A stretch of 64,000 bases of DNA from CADEED01 sp039931065 (lineage in GTDB: Bacteria > Pseudomonadota > Gammaproteobacteria > Steroidobacterales > Steroidobacteraceae). Below the pieces are notes generated by a model. That model had not been told where the DNA came from, ran no database searches, and saw only the letters and a list, made by a program, of their open reading frames with translations. The stretch spans positions 117,471 through 181,470 of the forward strand of contig JBDTSP010000008.1 in assembly GCA_039931065.1 (NCBI GenBank), written 5' to 3'. Shown here piece after piece: positions 8,650 to 16,524 of this stretch. The translations under genes were made by a program, and so were the position numbers. The stretch's first letter is position 1. Each line of letters begins with the position of its first letter.

Positions 8650-9204
8650 ATGAAACGCCTTGCACTATCAACCCTCTTGCTCGCCGCTGGCGCGCTACTC
8701 GCCTCCGGCTGTGTTTACAAGATGAACATTCAGCAAGGCAACTACCTGGTCGCCGAATCGGTGTCGCAGCTCAAGGAAGGAATGACGCGCAGCCAGGTTC
8801 GTTTCCTGCTCGGCACTCCGATGGTGCCCGACGCATTTAATGACGATCGCTGGGACTACTACTATTTCTTCAGCGGGCGGCAATACAAAGAACCGCTCAA
8901 GCGTCGTCTGACCGTCTACTTCGCCGACGAGAAAGTCGCGCGCTACGAAAACCTCGGTGTGCCGACGAAGTCGGACCTCGAGCAGGTGGAACAGGATCTG
9001 CGCAAGGCGATTGCCGAGACCAAGCAAAAGCGCGAGAAGAAGAGCTGGTGGAAACGCATGTTCGGGCGCGACAGGCCGGCGCAAGCAACTACCGATTCGA
9101 AATCTTCGGATTCGAAGTCGGAGGCCGAGAAGACGCCGGATCCCGTGCCGCCGCCCGCTCCCGCTGTACCCGCGCCCGCCGGGATGCCTTCGGGTCAGCA
9201 GTAA
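8650..9204 (+). CDS. bamE: Outer membrane assembly lipoprotein BamE
   Basis: 184 residues. A lipoprotein signal with lipobox ASGC (Cys21) precedes the SmpA/OmlA fold, with the family motifs QGN, LKEGMTRSQVRFLLGTP and DRWDYYYFF. BamE is an accessory of the BamA complex that inserts beta-barrel proteins. The protein is much longer than E. coli BamE (113 residues): residues from about 115 on are a Lys/Arg-rich stretch (KQKREKKSWWKRMFG) and then a Ser/Pro/Ala-rich tail. The last 116 bases overlap the end of rnfH on the opposite strand. Confidence 0.93.
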   Translation: MKRLALSTLLLAAGALLASGCVYKMNIQQGNYLVAESVSQLKEGMTRSQVRFLLGTPMVPDAFNDDRWDYYYFFSGRQYKEPLKRRLTVYFADEKVARYENLGVPTKSDLEQVEQDLRKAIAETKQKREKKSWWKRMFGRDRPAQATTDSKSSDSKSEAEKTPDPVPPPAPAVPAPAGMPSGQQ

Positions 9205-9424
9205 GCGCGCGGTAGATTTCGACACGATCGCCGTCGCGCAGCGGCGCATCGCGCGCGCACAACTCGCCAAAGATTCCGACGTCCGCTTCCCACGGCACTT
9301 CGAGCGCACCCGCCTGCAATCGTGCGGCTGCGAGCGCCTCAGCAACGGTCGCGGACGCCTCGATTTCCACCTGCCAGCGCCACTGATGCGCCGGTGTCGC
9401 GTACACCACCGTGCAGCGTTTCAC
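9089..9424 (-). CDS. rnfH: RnfH-family ubiquitin-like protein
   Basis: 111 residues with a beta-grasp fold. The conserved core runs from MKRCTVVYATP through VPWEADVGIFGELCARD to LRDGDRVEIYRAL. It is the usual partner of ratA, whose stop lies 2 bases upstream. The exact function of RnfH is unsettled in the family. The last 30 residues are Arg/Ala-rich and are encoded antisense to the bamE tail. Confidence 0.88.
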   Translation of the reverse strand: MKRCTVVYATPAHQWRWQVEIEASATVAEALAAARLQAGALEVPWEADVGIFGELCARDAPLRDGDRVEIYRALTADPKASRRARVQRERAAARDPASSRPPTSNPKISNR

Positions 9425-9426
9425 GG

Positions 9427-9861
9427 TTAGTTAGCCTTCGTTTCGCGAGCGCGTTTGACGAAAGCATCGACCAGAGAAGCGGCGGTGTCCTCGAACAGGG
9501 GCGCGAACAACGCGTTGGTCAAGCGGTTCGCGAATTCGAAGCGCATCTCGAGTTCCACGCGGCAACCCAGGTCTCCGAGCGCCGTGAAGGTCCACAGACC
9601 CTCGAGTACGCGGAATGGACCGCTGACGAATTGCATGAGCACGCGTTTGTCGGTTTCGAGCAGGTTTCTGGTGGTGAACTCGGATTTGACCGGACCACGC
9701 TTGATCGTGAGGGTGGCGACGACTTCGCCCTCCTTGCGCGCGTCGACTCGCGCGGCCGTGCACCACGGTACGAATTCCGGATAACGCTCGATGTCGTTGA
9801 CGAGCCCGTACATACGCGCCGGCGATTCCGCGATCAGCGCCGAGCGTTTGACTTCACGCAT
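9427..9861 (-). CDS. ratA: RatA / COQ10-like START-domain protein
   Basis: 144 residues from the ATG at 9861; the longer frame up to 10152 is antisense to smpB. It is a polyketide cyclase/START-like protein with the family segments MYGLVNDIERYPEFVPWC, SEFTTRN, LWTFTALGDLGCRVELEM and FEDTAASLVDAFVKRA. Homologues bind ubiquinone-like lipids (COQ10); E. coli RatA was also described as an inhibitor of 70S ribosome association. It is the first gene of ratA-rnfH and divergent from smpB with a 39-base gap. Confidence 0.9.
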   Translation of the reverse strand: MREVKRSALIAESPARMYGLVNDIERYPEFVPWCTAARVDARKEGEVVATLTIKRGPVKSEFTTRNLLETDKRVLMQFVSGPFRVLEGLWTFTALGDLGCRVELEMRFEFANRLTNALFAPLFEDTAASLVDAFVKRARETKAN

Positions 9862-9900
9862 GGCGCCAAATCTAAAGGAAACAGGGGTCGCGCGGGTACA

Positions 9901-10392
9901 ATGACGGCCTCCAACACCATGAACAAACCTGACAAGAAAGAACCCGAGCGCCTGATCGCCGAGAACCGCCGGGCGCGCTACGACTATTTCATCGAGGAAC
10001 GGCTCGAGGCCGGCCTCGTGCTCCAGGGATGGGAGGTCAAGTCGATGCGGGCGGGCAAGGCGCAGGTCGCCGAGGCCTATGTCTATCTGAAGGAAGGCGA
10101 AGCGTTCCTGTTCGGCGCCAACATAACGCCGCTCAAGACGGCCTCGACACACGTGGTTCCCGAGCCGCTGCGCACGCGCAAACTACTGCTCAACAAGGCC
10201 GAGCTCTCGCGCCTGATCGGCAGCGTCGAGCGCAAGGGATACACGATGATCCCCCTCGATCTGCATTGGAAAGGCGGCCGTGCGAAGCTCGAAATCGGCC
10301 TCGCGAAGGGCAAGAAACAACACGACAAACGCGCCACCGAAAAGGACCGCGACTGGAATCGGGACAAGGCGCGCATCATGCGCGGCCGTTGA
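9901..10392 (+). CDS. smpB: SsrA-binding protein SmpB
   Basis: 163 residues from the ATG at 9901; a second ATG at 9919 would give 157. Conserved pieces are AENRRARYDYFIEERLEAGLVL, GWEVKSMRAGK, EAYVYLKEGEAFLFGANI and the C-terminal KGKKQHDKR...DWNRDKARIMRGR tail that reaches into the decoding centre. SmpB delivers tmRNA to stalled ribosomes. The tmRNA gene itself follows only 90 bases later, so the whole trans-translation apparatus lies together. Confidence 0.95.
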   Translation: MTASNTMNKPDKKEPERLIAENRRARYDYFIEERLEAGLVLQGWEVKSMRAGKAQVAEAYVYLKEGEAFLFGANITPLKTASTHVVPEPLRTRKLLLNKAELSRLIGSVERKGYTMIPLDLHWKGGRAKLEIGLAKGKKQHDKRATEKDRDWNRDKARIMRGR

Positions 10393-10482
10393 GCCAACCC
10401 CGCGAATCGGGCAACCCGCGCGCCGGCTGCCGACTTGCAGCGATCGGCTTCGGCTCCATGTATGCTTGCCGGGCTTTTTTAC

Positions 10483-10834
10483 GGGGGCGACCGGTTTCGA
10501 CGTGGGTAGTGAACCGTAAGAGGCGTACCGAGGCGCATGGCCCTCGTTAATAACTTTGCACTTTACAGTTGCCAACGACGACAACTACGCACTAGCCGCC
10601 TAATCGCGGTTGCCCTCAGACCAGTTGGTGCCTATGCCGCTGGACCTGGGGTAGCGCTCATAGGATCGCGTTTCCGTGTGCTACTGGCGGAATCGTTAAG
10701 AGTCACAGTCGCTGGCCGAGCGTTTTCCCTGCTCTTCGGGTAGCGTGAGGCGAGAAAACAAAGAAGCAGCTACGTACGTAGAGTCTTACGTCTAACGCTT
10801 GCGGACGCGGGTTCAATTCCCGCCGCCTCCACCA
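10483..10834 (+). ncRNA. ssrA: Transfer-messenger RNA (tmRNA)
   Basis: The 5' end GGGGGCGACCGGTTTCGACG pairs with CGCCTCC before the 3' ACCA (10831-10834), forming the tRNA-like acceptor. The T-arm GGTTCAATTCC is present. The tag reading frame at 10571-10603 encodes ANDDNYALAA followed by TAA, one residue different from the E. coli tag (ANDENYALAA), with the resume codon GCC. The 352-base length is typical of one-piece tmRNA. It sits just downstream of smpB. A GC-rich hairpin at 10838-10861 follows the CCA end. Confidence 0.96.
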
Positions 10835-10837
10835 ATT

Positions 10838-10861
10838 CGCCTCCGGCACCGGCCGGAGGCG
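10838..10861 (+). terminator. Hairpin after tmRNA
   Basis: CGCCTCCGG (10838-10846) and CCGGAGGCG (10853-10861) form a 9-base-pair GC-only-type stem four bases after the tmRNA CCA end. No T-run follows, so it may be a processing signal or a weak terminator. Confidence 0.4.
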
Positions 10862-10887
10862 GGCGCTTCGCGGTAACCTTCGCCGCG

Positions 10888-11859
10888 ATGAATCGCATCT
10901 CCGCATTTACAATTGCGCTTGCACTCGCTTCACCGCTGCTGGCGCGCGAGACGTCCGTCGCACTCACTTTTGTCGGTGATGTGATGGTGGCCGAAGAGCC
11001 GGGGGCGCTCATCGCCAGGGGCATCGATCCATTCGCCGGCGTTGCGAAGTATCTGCAGCCCTCTCGCCTGCGCATCGCGAATCTCGAATGTGTGATCGCG
11101 ACCATAGGCACTGCCGAGATCAAGCCGTTCACGTTTCGCGCCGACCCGCTCACCATCCCAGCCATCGCGCGGTATTTCGATGGCGTCAGCGTCGCCAACA
11201 ATCATTCCGGCGACTTCGGCAAGGACGCATTTGCCGAGCAACTTGGCCTGCTGGAGACGGCGCGCCTCCCCTACTTCGGTGGCGGTCGTGATCTTGCGGC
11301 CGCGCATCGTGCGTGGGTCGTCGAACGCGGCGGAGTTCGAATCGCGTTCTTAGGCTACGTCGAGTTCAAACCGCGCTCCTTCGAAGCCAGTGCAAACCGG
11401 CCAGGCGTCGCATGGAGCGGTGAAGACGAGCAGGTGCTGCGGGACATCCGCGTGGCGCGCGACGAGTTCCATGCCGATCTCGTCATCCCATTCATGCACT
11501 GGGGCTGGGAAGACGAAGGTGCTCCGAGCGAAAGGCAGCGCGTATTCGCGCGGCACATGCTCGACGCGGGCGCTGACATGATCGTCGGCGGTCATCCACA
11601 CGTGACGCAAGGTGCGGAGATCTACAAGGGCAAACCGATCGTCTACAGCCTGGGCAACTTTCTGTTCAACGGATTCGACACCGAGGCGACCACGACCGGC
11701 TGGCTGCTCGAAGCGCAGGTCGGCAAGTCAGGCGTACGGAGCTGGCGTACCCGCGTGGTGCGTCTGGCGGCGGACGGCGTGCCGCGCCTCGACGAAAATG
11801 CGAGCAGCCCCTGCGGCGACATCCGCAGCGACAACGTCCGCCAATGCACGGGCAAATGA
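10888..11859 (+). CDS. CapA-family metallophosphatase-like protein
   Basis: 323 residues. An N-terminal signal peptide (about residues 1-20) is followed by a CapA/PgsA fold: TFVGDVMVAE, ANLECVIA, SVANNHSGDFG, PFMHWGWEDEG, VGGHPHVTQG and SLGNFLFNGF. These are the metal and phosphate-site segments of the family. CapA proteins take part in poly-gamma-glutamate export or anchoring, but no capB or capC lies nearby, so that role cannot be assumed. It is followed after one base by a small secreted protein and probably forms a two-gene operon with it. A secreted hydrolase acting on the envelope is a reasonable guess only. Confidence 0.8.
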   Translation: MNRISAFTIALALASPLLARETSVALTFVGDVMVAEEPGALIARGIDPFAGVAKYLQPSRLRIANLECVIATIGTAEIKPFTFRADPLTIPAIARYFDGVSVANNHSGDFGKDAFAEQLGLLETARLPYFGGGRDLAAAHRAWVVERGGVRIAFLGYVEFKPRSFEASANRPGVAWSGEDEQVLRDIRVARDEFHADLVIPFMHWGWEDEGAPSERQRVFARHMLDAGADMIVGGHPHVTQGAEIYKGKPIVYSLGNFLFNGFDTEATTTGWLLEAQVGKSGVRSWRTRVVRLAADGVPRLDENASSPCGDIRSDNVRQCTGK

Positions 11860-11860
11860 C

Positions 11861-12238
11861 ATGAAAACTGCGTTCTTGATGGCGGCCTTGCTCGGAACAC
11901 CGGCGTTCGCGGACTCGATCGACTGCCACATCATCTACGGTGGCGAAAATTTCTCGGTAGTGGCACAACCCACCGGCGATCCCTATCGCGTCACCGGCCA
12001 GAAGATAGGCCGGTACTTCGAGTTCAAGGCGTCATACGTGACGAAACCCGCCGAGGTCGCCGCCATCAGCCTGTATGTCTACGCGACCTCAGGTGGCGAG
12101 TCGGTGTTGATCCACCAGGCCAAGTTCGCGGCCGGGATCATCAATGCCGCGGCGCCATGGGGCTTCACCGGCTTCAACTACGTCTATGAGCCGAGCAAGA
12201 GCAGCGAACTGCAATATTGGTGCGAAAAAGCCCCCTGA
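11861..12238 (+). CDS. Small secreted protein of unknown function
   Basis: 125 residues. Residues 1-17 look like a signal peptide ending AFA. The mature part has only two cysteines (DCHIIYG and YWCEKAP), which could form a disulfide across nearly the whole chain, and it is rich in aromatic residues and beta-type sequence. The ATG is 1 base after the capA-like stop (TGA-C-ATG), so the two are translationally linked. I do not recognise the family. A larger frame starting at 11612 on the same strand is a shadow of the upstream gene. Confidence 0.65.
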   Translation: MKTAFLMAALLGTPAFADSIDCHIIYGGENFSVVAQPTGDPYRVTGQKIGRYFEFKASYVTKPAEVAAISLYVYATSGGESVLIHQAKFAAGIINAAAPWGFTGFNYVYEPSKSSELQYWCEKAP

Positions 12239-12243
12239 ACGGC

Positions 12244-12471
12244 TCAGGTGCCGAGCCACCACGCCCGGAACTCGTCGATGTTGATGCGCCCGTTCTGGTT
12301 GCTATCCGTCTCTGTGAAGCCGACCCGCAACTCGGCATCGGAAAACTGCCCGTCGTCGAGCTCGCTCACCAGCGCCTTGAACTCGGTGAAATTGATCTGC
12401 CCGTCGTGATCCTGGTCCGCGCGCGCGAACAAGGCGTCGACCTCGGCCAACTCCTCTGCTTTATCGACCAT
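12244..12471 (-). CDS. Two-EF-hand calcium-binding protein
   Basis: 75 residues with two canonical EF-hand loops: D19-E30 (DQDHDGQINFTE) and D56-E67 (DSNQNGRINIDE), each with Asp or Asn at positions 1, 3 and 5, Gly at 6 and Glu at 12. This is a small calmodulin-like protein without a signal peptide, so probably cytoplasmic. The ATG at 12471 has GGAGGG five bases upstream and is preferred over the ATG at 12483. Its start overlaps the end of the amidase gene by 11 bases, so the two are co-translated. Its targets are unknown. Confidence 0.82.
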   Translation of the reverse strand: MVDKAEELAEVDALFARADQDHDGQINFTEFKALVSELDDGQFSDAELRVGFTETDSNQNGRINIDEFRAWWLGT

Positions 12472-13387
12472 GAGTCCCTCCATCGTAGCTAGTCAGCGCT
12501 CCATAAAGTTCCGGGCGTCGGTCACGGAACACGAACCAGTTGTCGCGTTGCTCCGCGAGAGCGGCGAGATCGAACTTCGCCGTCAGCACCGCCTCCCCTT
12601 CCTCGCCCGCATCGGCGAGCTTCGCACCCGTGGGGTCGGCGATGAAACTCGATCCGTAGAACGTGATGTGCAGTCCTTCCGGATCCTGCAGCGCACGCTC
12701 GGTCCCGATCCGATTGGACACGATCACCGGCGTGAGATTGGCGGCCGCGTGTCCCTGCTGGGTCCGTTGCCAGTGATCGCGGGAGTTCACCGGCTGCGCC
12801 GGCGGCGGTTCGCTGCCGATCGCGGTCGGATAGAACAGAAGCTCCGCTCCCATCAGGGCCATGGCGCGTGCGCATTCCGGAAACCACTGGTCCCAGCAGA
12901 TGCCGACGCCGATGCGAGCGTATTTCGTGTCCCAGACCTTGAACCCCGTATCGCCCGGGCTGAAATAATTCTTCTCCTGGTATCCCGGCCCGTTGGGAAT
13001 ATGCGCCTTGCGGTAAGTGCCGAGATTGGCGCCGTCCGCATCGAGGATCACGATCGAATTGAAATACGAATTGTTGGCCTTCTCGAAGAAGCTGATTGGC
13101 AAGACGACATTCAACTCGCGCGCGATCTTCACGAAGTGTTTGATGGCGCGGTTATCCGCGACGCTGGTGGCAAGGCGCAGATGGCGCGAATCCTGCTCGA
13201 TGCAGAAGTACGGGGTCTCGAACAATTCCTGGATCAGGATGATCTGCGCGCCCTTGGCCGCCGCCTGCCGCACCAGTTTCTCGGCGGTCGCAATGTTGGC
13301 GTCGATGTCCCAGCCGCAGGCGAACTGCATGGCCGCGACGCTGACCTCGCGTCTGGTCTGGTGTAGATGCGGAGGGAGTTTGCTCAT
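12461..13387 (-). CDS. aguB: N-carbamoylputrescine amidase
   Basis: 308 residues of the nitrilase superfamily with the Glu-Lys-Cys triad: Glu in ILIQELFETPYF, Lys in YRKAHIPNGPGY and Cys in VGICWDQWFPE. AguB-type signatures follow the catalytic Cys (LFYPTAIGSEP, SRDHWQRTQQGHAAAN). AguB turns N-carbamoylputrescine into putrescine, the last step of the agmatine route. Agmatine deiminase (aguA) is not adjacent. The ATG at 13387 overlaps the oxidase stop by 4 bases (ATGA); the longer frame to 14008 is antiparallel noise within the oxidase gene. Confidence 0.9.
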   Translation of the reverse strand: MSKLPPHLHQTRREVSVAAMQFACGWDIDANIATAEKLVRQAAAKGAQIILIQELFETPYFCIEQDSRHLRLATSVADNRAIKHFVKIARELNVVLPISFFEKANNSYFNSIVILDADGANLGTYRKAHIPNGPGYQEKNYFSPGDTGFKVWDTKYARIGVGICWDQWFPECARAMALMGAELLFYPTAIGSEPPPAQPVNSRDHWQRTQQGHAAANLTPVIVSNRIGTERALQDPEGLHITFYGSSFIADPTGAKLADAGEEGEAVLTAKFDLAALAEQRDNWFVFRDRRPELYGALTSYDGGTHGR

Positions 13388-14763
13388 GCGAAAACCTTGC
13401 CAGGATTGAGAATGCCTTTCGGATCGAGCGCCTGCTTGAGCAGGCGCATGGTGGAAATCTCCGCGGCCGTGCGCGACAGCGGTAGATAGGCGCGTTTTTC
13501 GAGGCCGATGCCGTGTTCGGCGGAGATCGAGCCACCGATGGCCGCAAGCGGCCGGTACACGATGTCTTCGACCTTTGCGCGGGTCGCCGCGTCGTCGCCC
13601 GACGCGATGGCCAGGTGCAGGTTGCCGTCGGCCATGTGTCCGAACACGAAAGTCCGATTCTCGCCGACGAATGCCGTGACCGATGCGCACACCTCTTCCG
13701 AATACGCGCGCATGTTTTCGATCGGCAGGCTCACGTCGAAAGTGAGCAGCGGCGCGATGTTGCGCACCTGCCAGACATCCTCGCGGATGGCCCAGATGGC
13801 ACGCCGTTCGTTCTCGGAGTTGGCGAGCGCGACATCGGTGATCGTGCCCGCCGCGAGTGCCTCGCCAAGCACCTGCTCGAGACGCGCACGATCGCCCTCG
13901 GGATCGCCACCGAGTGTTTCGGCGATTGCGTAGAACGGAGCGCCCCGCGCCAGCGGCGCGATGTTCTCGGCGGGCGGCGTGGTGTTGAAGTCGTAGTAGT
14001 TGCCCCACAGGGCTTCGAACGCGGCGAGTTGACCGCCGAGGCCCGAGTCGAGCCGGTCGAGCAAATCGACCAACGCGTCGAACGTGGGAAGCGACGCCAC
14101 CAGGGTTTCCTGGCTGCGGGTGCGCGAAACCAGGCGCAACTCCGCCCGGGTCACGACGCCGAGGGTGCCTTCGCTGCCGATGAACAATTGTTTGAGGTCG
14201 TAGCCGGCGTTGTTCTTGAGCATGCGATTGAGCGAGGTGAGCACGGTGCCGTCGGCAAGCACCGCTTCGACACCAAGCACCAGGTTGCGCATCATCCCGT
14301 AACGCAGGACACGCAAGCCGCCGGCATTCGTGGAGATGTTTCCGCCGACGGTGGCGCTGTCGCGCGCGCCCAGGTCGAGCGGAAACACCATCCCGTGTGA
14401 CTCGGCTTCGCGCTGAACGCGCCCGAGCTGCACGCCCGCCTGCGCCCGCAGGCAGCGGCCCGGCACATCGACTCGTTCGATGGCATTCATGGATTCAAGT
14501 GACAACACGATGTCGTGTGCGGCGGCGTCCGCGCCATTCACGAGCCCCGTGAGCCCGCCGTGCGTGACGACCGGCTGGCCGCGCGCGTGACACAACCTGA
14601 GCACGGCGGAAACCTGCTCGGTACTGCGCGGCCGAACCAGTAGTTCGGCCTCGACGCGGCCATGAAACAAGTTGGCGGCGCGATCACGTACGGCCGCGCC
14701 TTCGAGCATTCCCTGCTCGCCGACGATTGCGCGGAGATCCGCCTTGAGACTGGCCTCAGACAT
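13384..14763 (-). CDS. FAD-linked oxidase of the GlcD / D-2-hydroxyacid dehydrogenase type
   Basis: 459 residues. The N-terminal PCMH FAD-binding domain contains VVTHGGLTGLVNGA, LDLGARDSATVGGNISTNAGG and IGSEGTLGVVTRAEL. The C-terminal FAD-oxidase domain ends with FGHMADGNLHLAI, SAEHGIGLEKRAYL and ALDPKGILNPGKVF. Relatives oxidise D-lactate, glycolate or D-2-hydroxyglutarate; the residues seen do not fix the substrate. The ATG at 14763 is preferred over a TTG at 14784. It is first in a three-gene operon with aguB and an EF-hand protein (4-base and 11-base overlaps), an unusual partnership. Confidence 0.85.
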   Translation of the reverse strand: MSEASLKADLRAIVGEQGMLEGAAVRDRAANLFHGRVEAELLVRPRSTEQVSAVLRLCHARGQPVVTHGGLTGLVNGADAAAHDIVLSLESMNAIERVDVPGRCLRAQAGVQLGRVQREAESHGMVFPLDLGARDSATVGGNISTNAGGLRVLRYGMMRNLVLGVEAVLADGTVLTSLNRMLKNNAGYDLKQLFIGSEGTLGVVTRAELRLVSRTRSQETLVASLPTFDALVDLLDRLDSGLGGQLAAFEALWGNYYDFNTTPPAENIAPLARGAPFYAIAETLGGDPEGDRARLEQVLGEALAAGTITDVALANSENERRAIWAIREDVWQVRNIAPLLTFDVSLPIENMRAYSEEVCASVTAFVGENRTFVFGHMADGNLHLAIASGDDAATRAKVEDIVYRPLAAIGGSISAEHGIGLEKRAYLPLSRTAAEISTMRLLKQALDPKGILNPGKVFA

Positions 14764-14817
14764 GCGGCCAAAGGTAGCGCGCAATTCAGGCAGCCGCCAG
14801 AACGGCGAGGCTTTGCA

Positions 14818-15531
14818 TCAATGCAGCGTCGGTTGTTCCTTCTCTTCCTCGTCAGCGACCGGGAACAACGCCTGGTCGAGCGCGTGCACATAGGTGGCAA
14901 CGTTCACGGTGCCGGGCACGAGCACGCGGCCACCAAACAACAGATTTGGCACGGTCCGTACACCGAAGCCGCGCATGCGCTCTTCGCTGCCGACCAGCGC
15001 GCTGTCGCCGTCACGAGTTTCACGAAAAGTCTGCAGCGTCTTCGCGTCGAGCCCTGCGTCGGCACCGATCTGCGCGAGCACCGTGACGTCAGCGATGTCG
15101 GCGCCGCGCTCGAAATAGGCGCGGAAGATCGCCGCAGCGACATTTGCGTGCCGGCCTTCCTGGTCAGCGAGCTGGACGAGCCGATGAGCTTCGGAAGTGC
15201 TCGGCAACGCACCGAGTTTCTCGAAGTGGAAATCGATGCCGAGTTCGCGGCCGGCTTCCGTCAGGCTCTTCTCGGCAAACGGCACGCTGATGCCCGACGG
15301 CAGACGTTCGGCCAGGTACTCCTGGAAACTGCGCGGAGCGGCATTTGCCTGTGGCGTAGCCATGCGGAACGGATGCCAACGCAGGCGCGTTTCGACATCG
15401 CCCGAGAGACTGCCGAGAGCACGCGTGAGCTGAGCCATGCCCAACCAAGACCAGGGGCAGGTGAAATCGGCAACTAGATCGATGTCGAGCGTGCGGCGTA
15501 CGTCATGGAGCGGTCTGATCGTAGTGTTCAT
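14818..15531 (-). CDS. DsbA-family thioredoxin-fold protein, FrnE-like, with CPWS instead of CXXC
   Basis: 237 residues. The thioredoxin-like N-terminus DLVADFTCPWSWLGMAQL is followed by a helical insertion, then a cis-proline loop (GVRTVPNLLFGG). Proteins of this group (FrnE, HCCA isomerase-like) bind disulfide or glutathione substrates in the cytoplasm. Here the second Cys of the usual CXXC is Ser, so a dithiol/disulfide cycle is not possible at this site; a glutathione-dependent isomerase or monothiol role is more likely. No signal peptide. It lies 54 bases upstream of the FAD oxidase on the same strand. Confidence 0.78.
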   Translation of the reverse strand: MNTTIRPLHDVRRTLDIDLVADFTCPWSWLGMAQLTRALGSLSGDVETRLRWHPFRMATPQANAAPRSFQEYLAERLPSGISVPFAEKSLTEAGRELGIDFHFEKLGALPSTSEAHRLVQLADQEGRHANVAAAIFRAYFERGADIADVTVLAQIGADAGLDAKTLQTFRETRDGDSALVGSEERMRGFGVRTVPNLLFGGRVLVPGTVNVATYVHALDQALFPVADEEEKEQPTLH

Positions 15532-15561
15532 GCGGCATATGTATGTGCGAAGCGAACGCGT

Positions 15562-16524
15562 TCAAGCCGGTTTGCGGGTCGCTCCCAGATTCGCGTGGAC
15601 CTGCTCGGTGATGCGAATGGCGGTCTCGAGCGCTCGCAGCCCGTCTTCTCCCGACACGATCGGACTGCGGTCGTTCCGGATGCAGTCGAGGAAGGAGTCG
15701 ATTTCGCTCTTGAGGGCGTCCCCCTGCTCAAGGTTGGCCTCTTCAATGGTCACGGGCAATTGCCCCGCCTGCAACGGACCCTCGCGTTTGCGTATCAGCG
15801 TCATGATCTTCTGCTGCAGGTCGAGCGAAATGTAGGCGGCGTCCTCGAAAATCCGCAGTTTGCGTTCGGTCTTGAGACTTACGCGGCTCGCCGTGGTGTT
15901 CGCCACACACCCGTTTGCAAAGCGGATTCGCGCATTGGCGATGTCGATTTCACCGGAGAACACCGGGCTGCCGATGGCGTCGATACTGATGATCTCGCTG
16001 CGCGCCAGTGACTGCACCAGGTCGATGTCGTGGATCATGAGATCCAGAACGACATTGACGTCGGTCCCGCGCTCCTTGTATGGCGCCAACCGCTGGCACT
16101 CCATGAACCGGGGCGTGCTGAGATGCGGCTCGGCGGCCAGGATGGCCGCATTGAATCGTTCGAGATGGCCGACCTGCAGCACCCGTTTGTTCCTGGACGC
16201 CTGCGAAATGAGAGCCCGGGCCTGCTCGGGAGTTTCGGTGATGGGCTTTTCCACCAGCACATGCGCACCCGCGGCCAGGAAAGCGTCCGCTATTTCGAAG
16301 TGTGCGGGCGTCGGGGTGACGACACTGACTGCGTCCACCTTGCCGAGCAACTGCCGGTAGTCCGCAAGCGGCGTACTTCCAACCTCGGCGGCCACCGAAT
16401 TGCGAGCTTCTTCGCGTCCGTCGACCACGGCCACGAGCTCGCAAACGGGAAGCTGCGCGTACTTCTGTGCGTGAAAACGCCCGAGATAGCCGACGCCGAT
16501 CACCGCCGCCCTGATTTTGCTCAT
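15562..16524 (-). CDS. Gfo/Idh/MocA oxidoreductase, GnnA-like
   Basis: 320 residues. A Rossmann NAD(P) motif GVGYLG is at the N-terminus, with VLVEKPI (catalytic Lys region), VGHLERFNAA and DLMIHDIDLV (catalytic His). The GHLERFNAA segment is typical of UDP-GlcNAc 3-dehydrogenase (GnnA), which makes the amino sugar used for amide-linked lipid A, but no gnnB aminotransferase or lpx gene is nearby, so this is an inference. Its ATG shares the bases CATG with the start of a divergent membrane-protein gene. Confidence 0.78.
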   Translation of the reverse strand: MSKIRAAVIGVGYLGRFHAQKYAQLPVCELVAVVDGREEARNSVAAEVGSTPLADYRQLLGKVDAVSVVTPTPAHFEIADAFLAAGAHVLVEKPITETPEQARALISQASRNKRVLQVGHLERFNAAILAAEPHLSTPRFMECQRLAPYKERGTDVNVVLDLMIHDIDLVQSLARSEIISIDAIGSPVFSGEIDIANARIRFANGCVANTTASRVSLKTERKLRIFEDAAYISLDLQQKIMTLIRKREGPLQAGQLPVTIEEANLEQGDALKSEIDSFLDCIRNDRSPIVSGEDGLRALETAIRITEQVHANLGATRKPA

